Shown: piece after piece, positions 1 through 8,757 of the stretch | How the letters are laid out: each line of letters opens with the position of its first letter | How positions within the stretch are numbered: position 1 is the stretch's first letter | NCBI GenBank assembly: GCA_017405595.1 | Contig: JAFRAC010000009.1 | Coordinates: forward strand, 1 to 64,000 | Source of the DNA: Thermoguttaceae bacterium | Lineage (GTDB): Bacteria; Planctomycetota; Planctomycetia; Pirellulales; Thermoguttaceae | Length of the DNA stretch: 64,000 nt | Reading direction: 5' to 3' | Translations under genes and position numbers: made by a program | Notes under the pieces: generated by a model | The model's input: the letters and a program-made list of their open reading frames with translations, nothing else | Databases searched by the model: none | Told to the model about the DNA's origin: nothing

Positions 1-434
1 CCGAGCGCGAACGAAAGAACCGCGCCGGTTGTATAGCGGCCGAAACCGGGAAGCTTTTCCGCCTGCCGGCGTTCCGCCGGAAAAACGCCCCCGTACTTTT
101 CGACGATCTGGCCGGCGGCGCGGTGTAAAAGATGGGCGCGCCTGTAGTACCCCAGCCCTTCCCAGCAGCGGAGCACTTCGGCGATATCGGCTTCGGCAAG
201 CGCCCGGACGGTCGGGAACCGGCGCAGAAAAGGAGCGAAATATCCGGCAACGGTTTCGGTGGTTGTCTGCTGGAGCATGATTTCGCTGACCCAAACCGCG
301 TACGGATCGTGCGTTCGCCGCCAGGGAAGGTCGCGCCCGTGCCGGGCGAACCAGGCGAGGATCTTCCGGCGCAGCGGGGGAAGTTCCCCGTCGGGAAAGA
401 GGGGGCGGGAAGGGGATTCAGGCTTCGCGTTCAC
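1..434 (-). CDS. mutY: A/G-specific adenine glycosylase MutY (C-terminally cut by window edge)
   Basis: Base-excision repair glycosylase that removes adenine mispaired with 8-oxoguanine. Translating the minus strand gives the classic MutY order: RDLPWRRTHDPYAVWVSEIM, then LQQT, then WEGLGYYRRAHLLHRAA, and the helix-hairpin-helix LPGFGRYTTGAVLSFALG. About 144 residues lie in the window; the Fe-S cluster and MutT-like domains are beyond the edge. I choose a GTG start at 434-432 because it overlaps the TGA stop of the upstream GTPase gene (GTGA arrangement), which implies translational coupling. No ATG in this frame lies before the conserved region. Family assignment is firm; the exact start is inferred. 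Confidence 0.9.
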   Translation of the reverse strand, partial: MNAKPESPSRPLFPDGELPPLRRKILAWFARHGRDLPWRRTHDPYAVWVSEIMLQQTTTETVAGYFAPFLRRFPTVRALAEADIAEVLRCWEGLGYYRRAHLLHRAAGQIVEKYGGVFPAERRQAEKLPGFGRYTTGAVLSFAL

Positions 435-1975
435 TCGGCATCTTTCCTCGGCGGCGCGCCGTGCAGCACCAGATCGGTCCGGGCCGAAAGCCGGTCGACA
501 ATATGTTTCGGAAGACGGCATTTGAAGAGGGCTTTGGCGGCGTTTTCGTCGTAACGACGCTCGATCATTTCCCCCTCGCGCGTGAGGTAGGCGTCGATTG
601 CGCCGTCGGCGATCGGCGCCTCGACTTCGATGGTGAGAAATTCCCGGCTTAAAAGATCGTTAACCGCCCGTGTTAATTCGTCGATTCCGTTTCCGGCGCG
701 GGCGCTGATCACGACCGCCATCGGGTACCGCTCTTTCAGGGCTTCCAGGCGTTCCGGCGGCGCCGAATCGGACTTGTTCAGAATCAGGATCGTGTCTTTT
801 TCGTCGATCCCGAGACTTTCGAGCACTTTGACCGCGCTTTTAATCTGGTTGATGACATCGGGATTTCCCGCGTCGGCAACGTGCAGAAGCAGGTCGGCGC
901 CGGTCGCCTCTTCGAGCGTGGCGCGGAAACTGGCGATGAGGTGGTGCGGCAGATCGCGGATAAAACCGACCGTGTCGCTCAGAAGGACCGGTCCCCAGCC
1001 GGGGAGGAACCAGCGGCGCGTGCGGGTGTCGAGCGTCGCGAAGAGGAGATCTTTGACGAAAACGTCGGAATCGGTCAGCCGGTTCAGAAGGGTCGATTTG
1101 CCGGCGTTCGTGTAGCCGACCAGACAGACTTTCCGCGAAAATTTCCGGCCGCTGACCTGACGCTGTTTGCGGGCGTGGATTTCGGCGAGTTCTTCTTTGA
1201 GCGCGGTAATCTTCTTTTGCGCGATCCGGCGGTCGACTTCGAGCTGCTTTTCGCCCGGACCGCGCAGGCCGACTCCGCCCCCCGCCTGACGTTCAAGGTG
1301 GGTCCACATCCGTTTCAGCCGCGGCATCGAATATTCAAGCTGCGCCAGTTCAACCGCCAGGCGCGCCTCGTGCGTCCGGGCGCGGGAAGCGAAAATGTCC
1401 AGGATCAGTTCGGTGCGGTCGATGACCTTGACCTTGAGCGTCTGTTCAAGGTTGCGCGTCTGGCCCGGCGCCAGGTCGCTGTCGAAAAGAACGACGTTCG
1501 CTTCGTTCGACTCGACAAGGAGCCGGAGCTCCTCGACCTTTCCCTTGCCGATACAGGTGGCGAAATCGGGGTGTTCGCGCCGCTGCGTCAGCCGTCCGAC
1601 CGGTTCGACCCGCGCGGCTTCGGCAAGACCGACCAGTTCGTCGAGCGGATCTTCGCCAAGCTCGGCTTTTGGGGGATAGACCCCGACGAGAATCGCGCGT
1701 TCCCGGGCCAGGCTCTCGACACGGGTCATCTGGTCGGTATGCGTCGAGGCGTCGAAACGGTCGGTGGTCCAGTCAAGGGGGGTAAAAGGAGAGTTCTGGG
1801 AAGGTTCGTTCTTTTCGCTTTGAGGGGAACCGCTCTCGCTCCGGCGTTCTTTTTCGAGCCGGCCGTCTTTTTTTTCCCGGCGCGGCTGAGGCTGAGACGA
1901 CGGGTTTCCTAAATCTTTTTTGTTCCGGTCACGGTTCCGTTCCCCCGGATTTTTCGGTTTCGCGTTATTCGGCAT
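431..1975 (-). CDS. hflX: Ribosome-associated GTPase HflX
   Basis: HflX GTPases bind the 50S subunit and rescue or split stalled ribosomes under stress. The 514-residue protein starts with a charged, low-complexity tail of about 75 residues rich in Lys, Arg, Glu, Ser and Pro. The HflX N-terminal domain follows (GKGKVEELRLLVE; LFDSDLAPGQTRNLE), then the hallmark GGVGLRGPGEKQLEVDRR. All GTPase motifs are visible: G1 GYTNAGKST, G3 SDTVGF, G4 LNKSD and G5 SARAG. The ATG at 1975 is preferred; the same frame stays open far upstream, but only as the antisense of the porin gene. mutY is coupled directly downstream. The charged N-terminal tail is longer than in typical HflX. Confidence 0.95.
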   Translation of the reverse strand: MPNNAKPKNPGERNRDRNKKDLGNPSSQPQPRREKKDGRLEKERRSESGSPQSEKNEPSQNSPFTPLDWTTDRFDASTHTDQMTRVESLARERAILVGVYPPKAELGEDPLDELVGLAEAARVEPVGRLTQRREHPDFATCIGKGKVEELRLLVESNEANVVLFDSDLAPGQTRNLEQTLKVKVIDRTELILDIFASRARTHEARLAVELAQLEYSMPRLKRMWTHLERQAGGGVGLRGPGEKQLEVDRRIAQKKITALKEELAEIHARKQRQVSGRKFSRKVCLVGYTNAGKSTLLNRLTDSDVFVKDLLFATLDTRTRRWFLPGWGPVLLSDTVGFIRDLPHHLIASFRATLEEATGADLLLHVADAGNPDVINQIKSAVKVLESLGIDEKDTILILNKSDSAPPERLEALKERYPMAVVISARAGNGIDELTRAVNDLLSREFLTIEVEAPIADGAIDAYLTREGEMIERRYDENAAKALFKCRLPKHIVDRLSARTDLVLHGAPPRKDAE

Positions 1976-2026
1976 TCGATCCTTATCTGTCTTTTGCGCT
2001 TCAAATTTCCTGAGGCTGCTCCCCCG

Positions 2027-2056
2027 ATTATACCCCATTTTGAGGCGGAGAACCAA
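2027..2056 (-). promoter_or_regulatory. Predicted sigma-70-type promoter of hflX-mutY
   Basis: On the minus strand, -35 TTGGTT (2056-2051) and -10 TATAAT (2032-2027) are 18 bp apart, about 50 bp upstream of the hflX ATG. Seen by eye only. Confidence 0.6.
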
Positions 2057-2176
2057 CGGTTCGGCGGAGCGCGGGAGCGTTTTTCTGAAAAAAACGAAAA
2101 TTCTGATAATTCCGCTTGTAATGATTAACGCGGTTCCGACGGGTTTGACGATAGAGGGAAAAGGGAGACCTCTAAA

Positions 2177-3892
2177 ATGACTATGAAAACTAAGTCGTTC
2201 CTTCGTTTTGCCGTCCTTCTTTCCTCGATGCTCGCCGCCGGCGGTTCGGCGTCGTGGGCGGGAGGGTTTCCGCACAGCGCGCTGAATTCCGGATTCACGG
2301 CAGCCGAGCCGGGATATGCCGCGGCGGGGGCTGCCGGCTATCAGCCGGTCACGATGACTTCGGCCGAAATGCCGAATTGCGGTTCGGCTCTCTCGAGTGC
2401 GCTGGCCAGTCCCGACATGCAGTACAGCGGCAGACCGATGGGAACCGCCATGGCATCGCCGGCGGAAACCGGTCAGAGCACGGCGGGAAAGGCGAAACAG
2501 GGCGGCGAGCCGCTCAACGACTATTTTGATTCGTTTGAAGTCGCTCCGCCGACCGGTATCGGGCGGGGGATGGTTTATGCCGGTGAATATTATCCAGGCG
2601 TTTCCTGCTTTCCGGCAACGGTGCAGAGCGGGCTTCTCCCCGCTGAAGCGAAGACGTTTGGGAAACTCTTTTTCGACGGCTGGGCAACCGGAAGCGTCTT
2701 CGATCACAACGAATGGCCTGTTACGAACGGGTTCGACGAGAATACCGAAGGGCGCAATTCCTCGGTTTCCCCCTATCAGCTGAGTCAGGTTTACGTGACG
2801 ATGGGCCGGGAAGTCGAATATGCCGATCATCTTTCGATCGGCGGCCGTATCGACGCCCTTTACGGGACCGATTACCTGTTGGCCAGCTCGCTCGGTTTGG
2901 AGACCGAAAATGTGACGGCGCTCGGCGCGGCGGCCTCGAACGTCTATATTTCCGATCCCCACTGGAACAAAAATTCGCTGGGGGGCCACCGCGAATACGG
3001 CCTGGCGGTTCCGCAGGCGTATGTCGAAGCGTACGCGCCGATTCTGTCGGGGTTCATTGCCAAAGTCGGGCATTTCTACTCGCCGATGGGTTACGAGTCG
3101 ATCTGTTCGCCGAATAACTTCTTCCACACCCATTCTTACACAAAGCTTTACGGCCAGCCGCAAACGGTGACCGGCGCGACCGGAAAACTCCGCCTGAACC
3201 CGGTCTTTTCGGTGATCGGCGGCGCGCATCAGGGGTGGAACGTCTTCGACGACAACAACGCCAGCTGGGACATGATCGGCGGTATCGCGCTGGAAGGGGC
3301 GCAGGGCGACTCGCTCACCTTTATCGTTTCGACCGGCGATGCGGTCATCGACAACTGGCGTCGGCCCTGTGAACACGAGTTTGACTCGATCGACGGGCGG
3401 CAGACAAGCTACAGTCTTGTCCTCGAAAAGCACCTTTGTCCCGAAGTCACCTGGGTGCTCGAGCATGATCTCGGAATCGCCGAAGAGGGCGCCTATTCGA
3501 TCGACCCCCGCGGCCGCAAGATCCGCGAAGACGCCCGTTGGTATTCCGTGGTGAACTATCTCTATTTTGCGCTCGACCCGACTCTCGAATTGGGAGCCCG
3601 CGCCGAATGGTTCTGTGACAACGGCCGTTCGCGTCTTTTGGCCGGAGAACCGACCTTGATGCAGAAGGCAAACATCGGGTATCAGTGGACCGGCGAAAAC
3701 GTGTTCGACATTTCACTCGGCCTGAACTGGCGTCCGACCCCGTTCCTGACGGTCCGGCCGGAAGTCCGCTGGGACTATTCGGATATCGAGCAGACCGACA
3801 GCTTGGGGAACACTCTTGCCAAAGGAATCTACGACAATTTCACCGATGACAACCGTCTGACCTTCGGCGGCGACGTGATTCTGCACTTCTAA
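2177..3892 (+). CDS. Outer-membrane beta-barrel porin, BBP2/OmpL-like
   Basis: Secreted 571-residue protein. It opens with a signal peptide (MTMKTKSFLRFAVLLSSMLA up to about residue 30), followed by a low-complexity Ala/Gly/Ser linker. The region FIAKVGHFYSPMGYES through FFHTHSYTKLYGQPQTVTGA is characteristic of the planctomycetal porin-2 (OmpL-like, BBP2) family. The C-terminal half alternates aromatic and polar residues and ends in a terminal Phe (GGDVILHF), as outer-membrane barrels do. It probably forms a diffusion channel; the substrate cannot be read from sequence. Two in-frame ATGs (2177, 2183) are possible; GGGAGA lies upstream. It is a stand-alone gene divergent from hflX and followed by a strong terminator. 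Confidence 0.85.
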   Translation: MTMKTKSFLRFAVLLSSMLAAGGSASWAGGFPHSALNSGFTAAEPGYAAAGAAGYQPVTMTSAEMPNCGSALSSALASPDMQYSGRPMGTAMASPAETGQSTAGKAKQGGEPLNDYFDSFEVAPPTGIGRGMVYAGEYYPGVSCFPATVQSGLLPAEAKTFGKLFFDGWATGSVFDHNEWPVTNGFDENTEGRNSSVSPYQLSQVYVTMGREVEYADHLSIGGRIDALYGTDYLLASSLGLETENVTALGAAASNVYISDPHWNKNSLGGHREYGLAVPQAYVEAYAPILSGFIAKVGHFYSPMGYESICSPNNFFHTHSYTKLYGQPQTVTGATGKLRLNPVFSVIGGAHQGWNVFDDNNASWDMIGGIALEGAQGDSLTFIVSTGDAVIDNWRRPCEHEFDSIDGRQTSYSLVLEKHLCPEVTWVLEHDLGIAEEGAYSIDPRGRKIREDARWYSVVNYLYFALDPTLELGARAEWFCDNGRSRLLAGEPTLMQKANIGYQWTGENVFDISLGLNWRPTPFLTVRPEVRWDYSDIEQTDSLGNTLAKGIYDNFTDDNRLTFGGDVILHF

Positions 3893-3915
3893 CCGTTTAG
3901 TATTCCGACTCTGAC

Positions 3916-3966
3916 GGGAGGGCCGCAGGGAGCATTCAGCACCCGGCGGCCCTCCCGCTCTTTTTT
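3916..3966 (+). terminator. Rho-independent terminator of the porin gene
   Basis: GGGAGGGCCGC (3916-3926) pairs perfectly with GCGGCCCTCCC (3946-3956), followed by GCTCTTTTTT. Confidence 0.9.
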
Positions 3967-3990
3967 AAGCTGAAAAACGGGGAAAGCCCG

Positions 3991-4018
3991 TTGCAAATCC
4001 CCGTAAATCCGTTAAATT
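3991..4018 (+). promoter_or_regulatory. Possible promoter of the alpha-CTD gene
   Basis: TTGCAA (3991-3996), 16 bp, TAAATT (4013-4018), about 85 bp before the start codon. Moderate match only. Confidence 0.4.
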
Positions 4019-4104
4019 GTACGTAGTTTGCCGAGTCGGCAGATGAAGGAGACCGAAGGTTTCACCGTCTATATTCGCGACATTCGCGCAGGAAGGAAAC
4101 AGGG

Positions 4105-4383
4105 ATGGGGACAAGAATTAAATTGAATCCGGCTGTTGTCGAAGCTCAGGACCGCCAGCGGAAACTTCAGATGAGTACCGCCGAGATCGGTCTTTCGGTC
4201 CGCACGACCAACTGTCTCGACGAGCAGGGGATCTCGACGGTCGAAGACTTGCTCAAATGCCGCCGCAGCGATCTTCTCGCGATACCGAATTTTGGGGAAA
4301 AGACGCTCGAAGAGGTCTTTAAGGCGCTCGAAAAGCTCGGATTCTATCGTACCGATAAGCCGAAGCCCCCCGCAGCCGAATAA
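4105..4383 (+). CDS. Free-standing RNA polymerase alpha C-terminal domain protein
   Basis: This 92-residue protein consists of an alpha-CTD fold with about 25 extra N-terminal residues and a short Lys/Pro tail; there is no alpha N-terminal domain. Aligned by eye to E. coli RpoA, the DNA-contacting residues are kept: VRTTNC matches VRSANC (Arg265, Asn268, Cys269), and NFGEKTLEE matches NLGKKSLTE (Gly296, Lys298, Glu302; Ser299 is Thr). It should therefore still bind UP-element-like A+T-rich minor grooves and perhaps activators. It cannot assemble into polymerase as alpha does. It may be a DNA-binding competitor or adaptor; that role is inference. The DUF3592 gene starts 13 nt after the stop, so the two probably share a transcript. 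Confidence 0.85.
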   Translation: MGTRIKLNPAVVEAQDRQRKLQMSTAEIGLSVRTTNCLDEQGISTVEDLLKCRRSDLLAIPNFGEKTLEEVFKALEKLGFYRTDKPKPPAAE

Positions 4384-4395
4384 CCAGGAGCCGCC

Positions 4396-5703
4396 GTGCC
4401 CGAAGAAAACGAGCATTCCGCCATTTCAAAGATCCTCTCAAACATCTGGAAAATTCCGGATCAGCAGGAGGCAAAACTGATCTTTAAACGCTGGCGCGCC
4501 TCGGAACTCTATCTTCTCGGGCCGCTTGTCGTCCTCGGGATTCTTTTTTCGCTGATTCACCTTTTTACGTGGGGGCTTCCGACCTGGCGCGAAGCGCGCC
4601 GGTATGTGAGTGCGCGCTGTGTCGTCGTCAATCCCTACATTCACAACCTTATCGATCAGGACGGGCATATCGGTTACCGGCCGGAAGTCCTGATCCAGTT
4701 TCAGGACCGCGCGGGCAGGGATTTCCTCTGCAAGGCTTACGACCGCACGACCCTTTCCGAGAGCGAGGGATATACCTACACCCTTGCCGAAGCCTCGAAG
4801 GCGGTGAGGGATTATCTGCCCGGAGAGACGCTTTTCTGCCGGTATCTGCCGGAAGACCCGACCCAGGTCATTCTCAAGCGGGATTTTCAGATCTGGGGCT
4901 GGCTGTTCATGGCGATCACGGTTTCGGTCGCGGTGTTCGGTACCTCGGTTCTTGTTTGGCTGGCAAAGAAAAGAAGCGTTTCGGCCGAAGAGTTCGCCAA
5001 GCCGTTCCGCAGCCGGGAACGTTATCCCACGGTTCCGACTCCCCGCCAGATCAACGAAAGTCCCGGAACCGACCTGGCGTACCGTCTTTTGATGACCTTT
5101 TCGCCGATCGTTCCGAACCTGATCGGCCTGGGACTGGCCGCTCTTTGGAGCCTGATTGCGCTGGGAACATTCATCTTTGTTCTTTCGGTCTGCGAGAACC
5201 GGCTCGAAATGGTTTTTGCCATCCTTTTCTGCCTCATCTTCTGCGGGCTCGGAGCCGCCGTGTTCTGTCTCTTTTTGCGCCGGGTCGTACGCATTATGCG
5301 CACGGGCACGTCGATACTCGAAATCTCGAATCATCCGGTCTATCCGAACCGGACCTACCGCCTTTCACTTCGGCAGAACGGTTATCTGGCGGCCAGTTCC
5401 TATACGGTCGAGGCGGTCTGCGAAGAGATCGCCCGCTACCGGCAGGGAACCAACACGCTCACAAACCGGAAAGAAGTTCTCCGGATTCCCCTCTTTTCCC
5501 GCGCCGATTTCCGCATTCCTTCCGGCGAGACCTGCCGCGAAGAGTTCTTCATGAAGATTCCGCCCGGAGCGATGCACACGTTTCACACCCATTCGAACGA
5601 TATCCGCTGGAAGATCTCGGTTCTGATCCGCACGGGCAAATCGGGCACCATCTGCCGGGAATGCCCGATTATCGTGATGCCCTATTCTCCCGACGCGGTC
5701 TGA
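4396..5703 (+). CDS. DUF3592-type membrane protein
   Basis: A 435-residue protein with a GTG start, placed by AGGAG at 4386-4390. A first membrane segment near residues 38-56 (LYLLGPLVVLGILFSLIHLF) is followed by a soluble domain resembling DUF3592 (YVSARCVVVNPYI, then RPEVLIQFQDRAGRDFLCKAY and GETLFCRYLPEDPTQVILKR). A second membrane helix lies around residue 170, and two more near 240-295. The C-terminal soluble part contains four Cys. Function is unknown; DUF3592 proteins are membrane-anchored with an extracytoplasmic beta domain. It follows the alpha-CTD gene closely, so co-transcription is likely. Confidence 0.7.
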   Translation: MPEENEHSAISKILSNIWKIPDQQEAKLIFKRWRASELYLLGPLVVLGILFSLIHLFTWGLPTWREARRYVSARCVVVNPYIHNLIDQDGHIGYRPEVLIQFQDRAGRDFLCKAYDRTTLSESEGYTYTLAEASKAVRDYLPGETLFCRYLPEDPTQVILKRDFQIWGWLFMAITVSVAVFGTSVLVWLAKKRSVSAEEFAKPFRSRERYPTVPTPRQINESPGTDLAYRLLMTFSPIVPNLIGLGLAALWSLIALGTFIFVLSVCENRLEMVFAILFCLIFCGLGAAVFCLFLRRVVRIMRTGTSILEISNHPVYPNRTYRLSLRQNGYLAASSYTVEAVCEEIARYRQGTNTLTNRKEVLRIPLFSRADFRIPSGETCREEFFMKIPPGAMHTFHTHSNDIRWKISVLIRTGKSGTICRECPIIVMPYSPDAV

Positions 5704-5751
5704 AACGCCCGAAATGCCCCCGCGGAACCCGGTATCGGCGGGGCGTTTTCC
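5702..5751 (+). terminator. Likely terminator after the DUF3592 gene
   Basis: GAAACGCCC (5702-5710) can pair with GGGCGTTTTC (5741-5751), with an inner stem GCCCCCGC/GCGGGGC. The end is T-rich. The region lies between convergent genes. Confidence 0.55.
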
Positions 5752-5802
5752 ATTCCGTCTTGTGTGATTGTCCGTGCTTTCCGGCAAAAGAGACCGGTTC
5801 GG

Positions 5803-7800
5803 CTACCTGAGCGCGTTTCCGGTAAAGTAGATGTAGATGGCCAGAATGCAGACAATCAGGCCGATGGAGGTGATCACATCCCACTTGTTCCACGCGGTGC
5901 GCTCTTCGGCCGAACGGCCTGACCACGTAAGCCGGTCCGTCTTTTCTTTCGGCGGCTTGGGTGTGACAAGACTGACTCCGATGATCGCTGCTGCCGAGGC
6001 GAGGAAAAGCCAGATGGCCATGAAAGTGAAGCTGGTCGACGTGAACCAGTGCAGCAGCGGATGGGCGGCGATCGCGTCGGCCGCCGGGCCGGAACCGCGG
6101 CTGAGAATCTCGCCGACCAGGCGCGAAACCCCCAAAAGAAAACCGACGGCCAAACCCGACATGCATCCGGCGGCATTGACCCGTTTACAGAAGATGCCGA
6201 GGAAAAAGACCGCGGCGATCGGCGGACCGATATATGACTGAACCGACTGCAGGTAGTCGTAAAGCGACCCCCTCATTAAGATGATCACGACCGGAATCCA
6301 AAGGATTCCCAAAAGGACGATGAACGCGGTGGCGGCGCGGCCGACCCAAACAAGATGTGTTTCACTCGCCTGCGGTACGAGCTTCTTGTAAATGTCGATG
6401 GTAAAGAGGGTCGAGCAGGAGTTGAAGACCGAGGCGAGCGAGCTCATCAGCGCGGCGAGCAGACCGCCGATGACGACCCCTTTCAGCCCGACCGGAAGGA
6501 CGTGTTTCACCAAAAGGGGGAACGCCTGGTTTGCGCCCCCGTCGGTGAGAACGGGAAACAGCCGCGTATCCCCCTGTGAGGCGACGCCGTAGGCGATCAT
6601 TCCGGGGACAATAAAGAGAAACACCGGGAACATCTTTAAATAGGCGCCGAAAATGGTGCCGCGCCGCGCCTGCGTCTGGTTTCGGGCGGTCAGGGTGCGC
6701 TGAACGATGTATTGGTCGGTACACCAGTACCAGAGTCCGATAATCGGCGCGCCGAAAAGGAGGCCGAACCAGGGGTAGGAAGGATGGCTGTTCGGTTTCC
6801 AGAGGTTGAAGAAGTCGAGCTTCTCCCTGGTGAGGAAGAGACGCCATCGGCGCGCCTTTTTCGGCGCGGAAGCGCCTTCCGCGGCGGCGGTTTGCCCGCG
6901 GGCCTCTTCGGCCGGCTGCAGATCGACCACGACCGATTCGGCGGGTTGGGTGGCGTCGAGCTGCAGAGCCGGTTCGGCGCCCGGCTCGATATCGATATCC
7001 AGAAACTCCTCGCCATCCTGCGCGATTTCGGGAAACTCTTCGGTTTCGGCTTGCGGCTCGATTTGGGTCAGGGTTCTTTGCGTCGATTGCGCGATTTCGA
7101 CCTCGCTGGTCACCGCAACCATGCGGGGAGTTCCCTGACAGACGTCGCGGAGCCGCTGCCACCCTCCCACCTGATGCAGGCCGATCAAAAGAACACAGCC
7201 TGCGCCGACCAGAAGAACCACGGTCTGGATCGCTTCGGTATAGAGGACGGCGCGCATTCCCCCGGCGATGGTATAAAGGCCGGTGAGGATGACCATAAAG
7301 CAGGCGCCGAACCAGAAGTTGTCGAGACCTCCGATAATCGGGTTGGGAAAGAGCGCTTTGAAGACGATTCCGCCGGCGAAGAGGGTGACCGAAATCTTGG
7401 TGAGGATGTAAGAGAGAAGCGAGAAGACCGAAAGCGCCCAGCGCGCGGCGGCGCAGTAGCGGCGTTCCAGAAATTCGGGCATGGTAAAGACGCCGCTCGC
7501 CGTGTAAAGGGGAACCATGATCCAGCCGAGAACCAGAAGACACCAGGCGTGCAGCTCGTAATGCGCCATGGCCATACCGTCGCGCGCGCCGGTTCCCGCG
7601 AGACCGACCAGGTGTTCCGAACCGATGTTCGAGGCGAAGAGGGAAGCGCCGATGACGAACCAGCCGGCGTTTTTTCCCGCGAGGAAATAGTCTTTCGAAG
7701 ACTTGTTCCGCTGCCGAACGACCCACCACGCGGTACCGAGCAGAATGGCAAAATAGACGGCCAGCGCCGTCCAGTCCCAAATACCTAATCCTTGGAGCAT
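5803..7800 (-). CDS. Sodium/solute symporter (SSS/SGLT family)
   Basis: Polytopic inner-membrane carrier of 665 residues that couples Na+ influx to uptake of a sugar or organic solute. Family features include WWVVRQRNKSSKDYFLAGKN near the start, GSEHLVGLAG in the second helix, and CTDQYIVQRTLTARNQ, a signature of SGLT-like members. The start is set at the ATG at 7800 (MLQGLGIWDW), preceded by an AGAGAG-type site; the upstream extension of the frame has no support. Unusual is a hydrophilic, Glu/Asp/Pro/Ala-rich loop of roughly 100 residues (about 6830-7130) ending in a basic patch, inserted between membrane segments. The substrate is not determinable from sequence. Confidence 0.88.
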   Translation of the reverse strand: MLQGLGIWDWTALAVYFAILLGTAWWVVRQRNKSSKDYFLAGKNAGWFVIGASLFASNIGSEHLVGLAGTGARDGMAMAHYELHAWCLLVLGWIMVPLYTASGVFTMPEFLERRYCAAARWALSVFSLLSYILTKISVTLFAGGIVFKALFPNPIIGGLDNFWFGACFMVILTGLYTIAGGMRAVLYTEAIQTVVLLVGAGCVLLIGLHQVGGWQRLRDVCQGTPRMVAVTSEVEIAQSTQRTLTQIEPQAETEEFPEIAQDGEEFLDIDIEPGAEPALQLDATQPAESVVVDLQPAEEARGQTAAAEGASAPKKARRWRLFLTREKLDFFNLWKPNSHPSYPWFGLLFGAPIIGLWYWCTDQYIVQRTLTARNQTQARRGTIFGAYLKMFPVFLFIVPGMIAYGVASQGDTRLFPVLTDGGANQAFPLLVKHVLPVGLKGVVIGGLLAALMSSLASVFNSCSTLFTIDIYKKLVPQASETHLVWVGRAATAFIVLLGILWIPVVIILMRGSLYDYLQSVQSYIGPPIAAVFFLGIFCKRVNAAGCMSGLAVGFLLGVSRLVGEILSRGSGPAADAIAAHPLLHWFTSTSFTFMAIWLFLASAAAIIGVSLVTPKPPKEKTDRLTWSGRSAEERTAWNKWDVITSIGLIVCILAIYIYFTGNALR

Positions 7801-7873
7801 GAAAACCTCTCTTAGGGGATGAACCGGTTCCGAATGAACGGCTTCCGGCCTTTTTTGAACAGGATCAGAAGAT

Positions 7874-7902
7874 AGTATAATCGGGAAAGAGGGGCCCGGC
7901 AA
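7874..7902 (-). promoter_or_regulatory. Predicted promoter of the symporter gene
   Basis: Minus strand -35 TTGCCG (7902-7897), 17 bp, -10 TATACT (7879-7874), about 70 bp upstream of the ATG at 7800. Confidence 0.55.
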
Positions 7903-8035
7903 GAGAAGGGAGACGGAACCCGGAGGGGCGGGGGCGCGTCTTGCGCCGCGGGATAATTTTCATAGAATGTTTTTAGAGAGAGAGGATTCCGCTCTCCTGA
8001 AAAGAAGCCTGCCAGAGCGTTAAAGGATCTTTACG

Positions 8036-8683
8036 ATGAAACTCGCCGACCTCGAAATCAAGACGTTCGTCAACTCCGACTTTGCCGAGAACCTTTATGT
8101 TCTCCGTGTGCGCGGCAGCCGCGACTGTGTGATTGTCGATCCGGGAATCGATCCGGAAAAGGGGATCGCCTATATTCGGAAAGAGGAGCTTCTGCCCCGT
8201 GCGGTACTGATTACCCATGGCCATTATGACCATATCGGCGGCCTGAACCGTGTGAAAGCCGAGTGGCCCGAGGCGGTTGTGATGATCGGCGAGGCCGAAC
8301 GCCCGAAACTGACGGATCCGTCGGGAAACCTTTCCGTCCATTTCGGGATTCCGCTGCGCACGATCGATGCCGACCGCTCTCTGCGCGACGGCGAAACATT
8401 TACCGCCGCCGGAATCGAATTTACCCCGGTCTTCTCTCCCGGCCATTCGTCGGGGCATTTGGTCTATAAAATCGAGGCGGAGGACGGAGTTCTTGTTTTT
8501 GTGGGGGATGTCATCTTCGCCGGAAGTATCGGGCGGACCGATTTTCCGGACGGAAACACCGAAGCGCTTCTGAACTCCATTAAAACAAACCTGCTCACCC
8601 TGCCCGACAGCACCCTCCTTTTAACCGGACACGGTCCCTCGACGAAGGTCGGCCGCGAACGGGCCGTAAATCCGTGGCTCTAA
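8036..8683 (+). CDS. MBL-fold metallohydrolase (glyoxalase II-like)
   Basis: A cytoplasmic protein of 215 residues with the metallo-beta-lactamase fold. Metal ligands are visible in THGHYDHIGG (HxHxDH), in SPGHSSGHLV and in GDVIFAGSIGRTD, with a final LTGHGPSTKVGRER. This pattern is that of the YcbL/glyoxalase II-like group, which hydrolyse thioesters such as S-lactoylglutathione. Persulfide dioxygenases share the fold but usually carry a longer C-terminus. The ATG at 8036 follows AAAGGAT. It is divergent from the symporter gene and ends at a strong bidirectional terminator. The true substrate is unknown. Confidence 0.85.
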   Translation: MKLADLEIKTFVNSDFAENLYVLRVRGSRDCVIVDPGIDPEKGIAYIRKEELLPRAVLITHGHYDHIGGLNRVKAEWPEAVVMIGEAERPKLTDPSGNLSVHFGIPLRTIDADRSLRDGETFTAAGIEFTPVFSPGHSSGHLVYKIEAEDGVLVFVGDVIFAGSIGRTDFPDGNTEALLNSIKTNLLTLPDSTLLLTGHGPSTKVGRERAVNPWL

Positions 8684-8692
8684 ACAGGTTCC

Positions 8693-8744
8693 CCGCACCA
8701 AAGAAAAAGCCGGAACGAGTGTTCCGGCTTTTTCTTTGGTGCGG
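8693..8744. terminator. Bidirectional terminator between convergent genes
   Basis: A perfect 24-bp inverted repeat around a 4-nt loop: CCGCACCAAAGAAAAAGCC... (8693-8716), loop GAGT, mirrored at 8721-8744. It has an A-run on one arm and a T-run on the other, so it can serve both the MBL hydrolase gene and the lipoprotein gene. Confidence 0.92.
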
Positions 8745-8757
8745 GAGGCGTTTTCTG

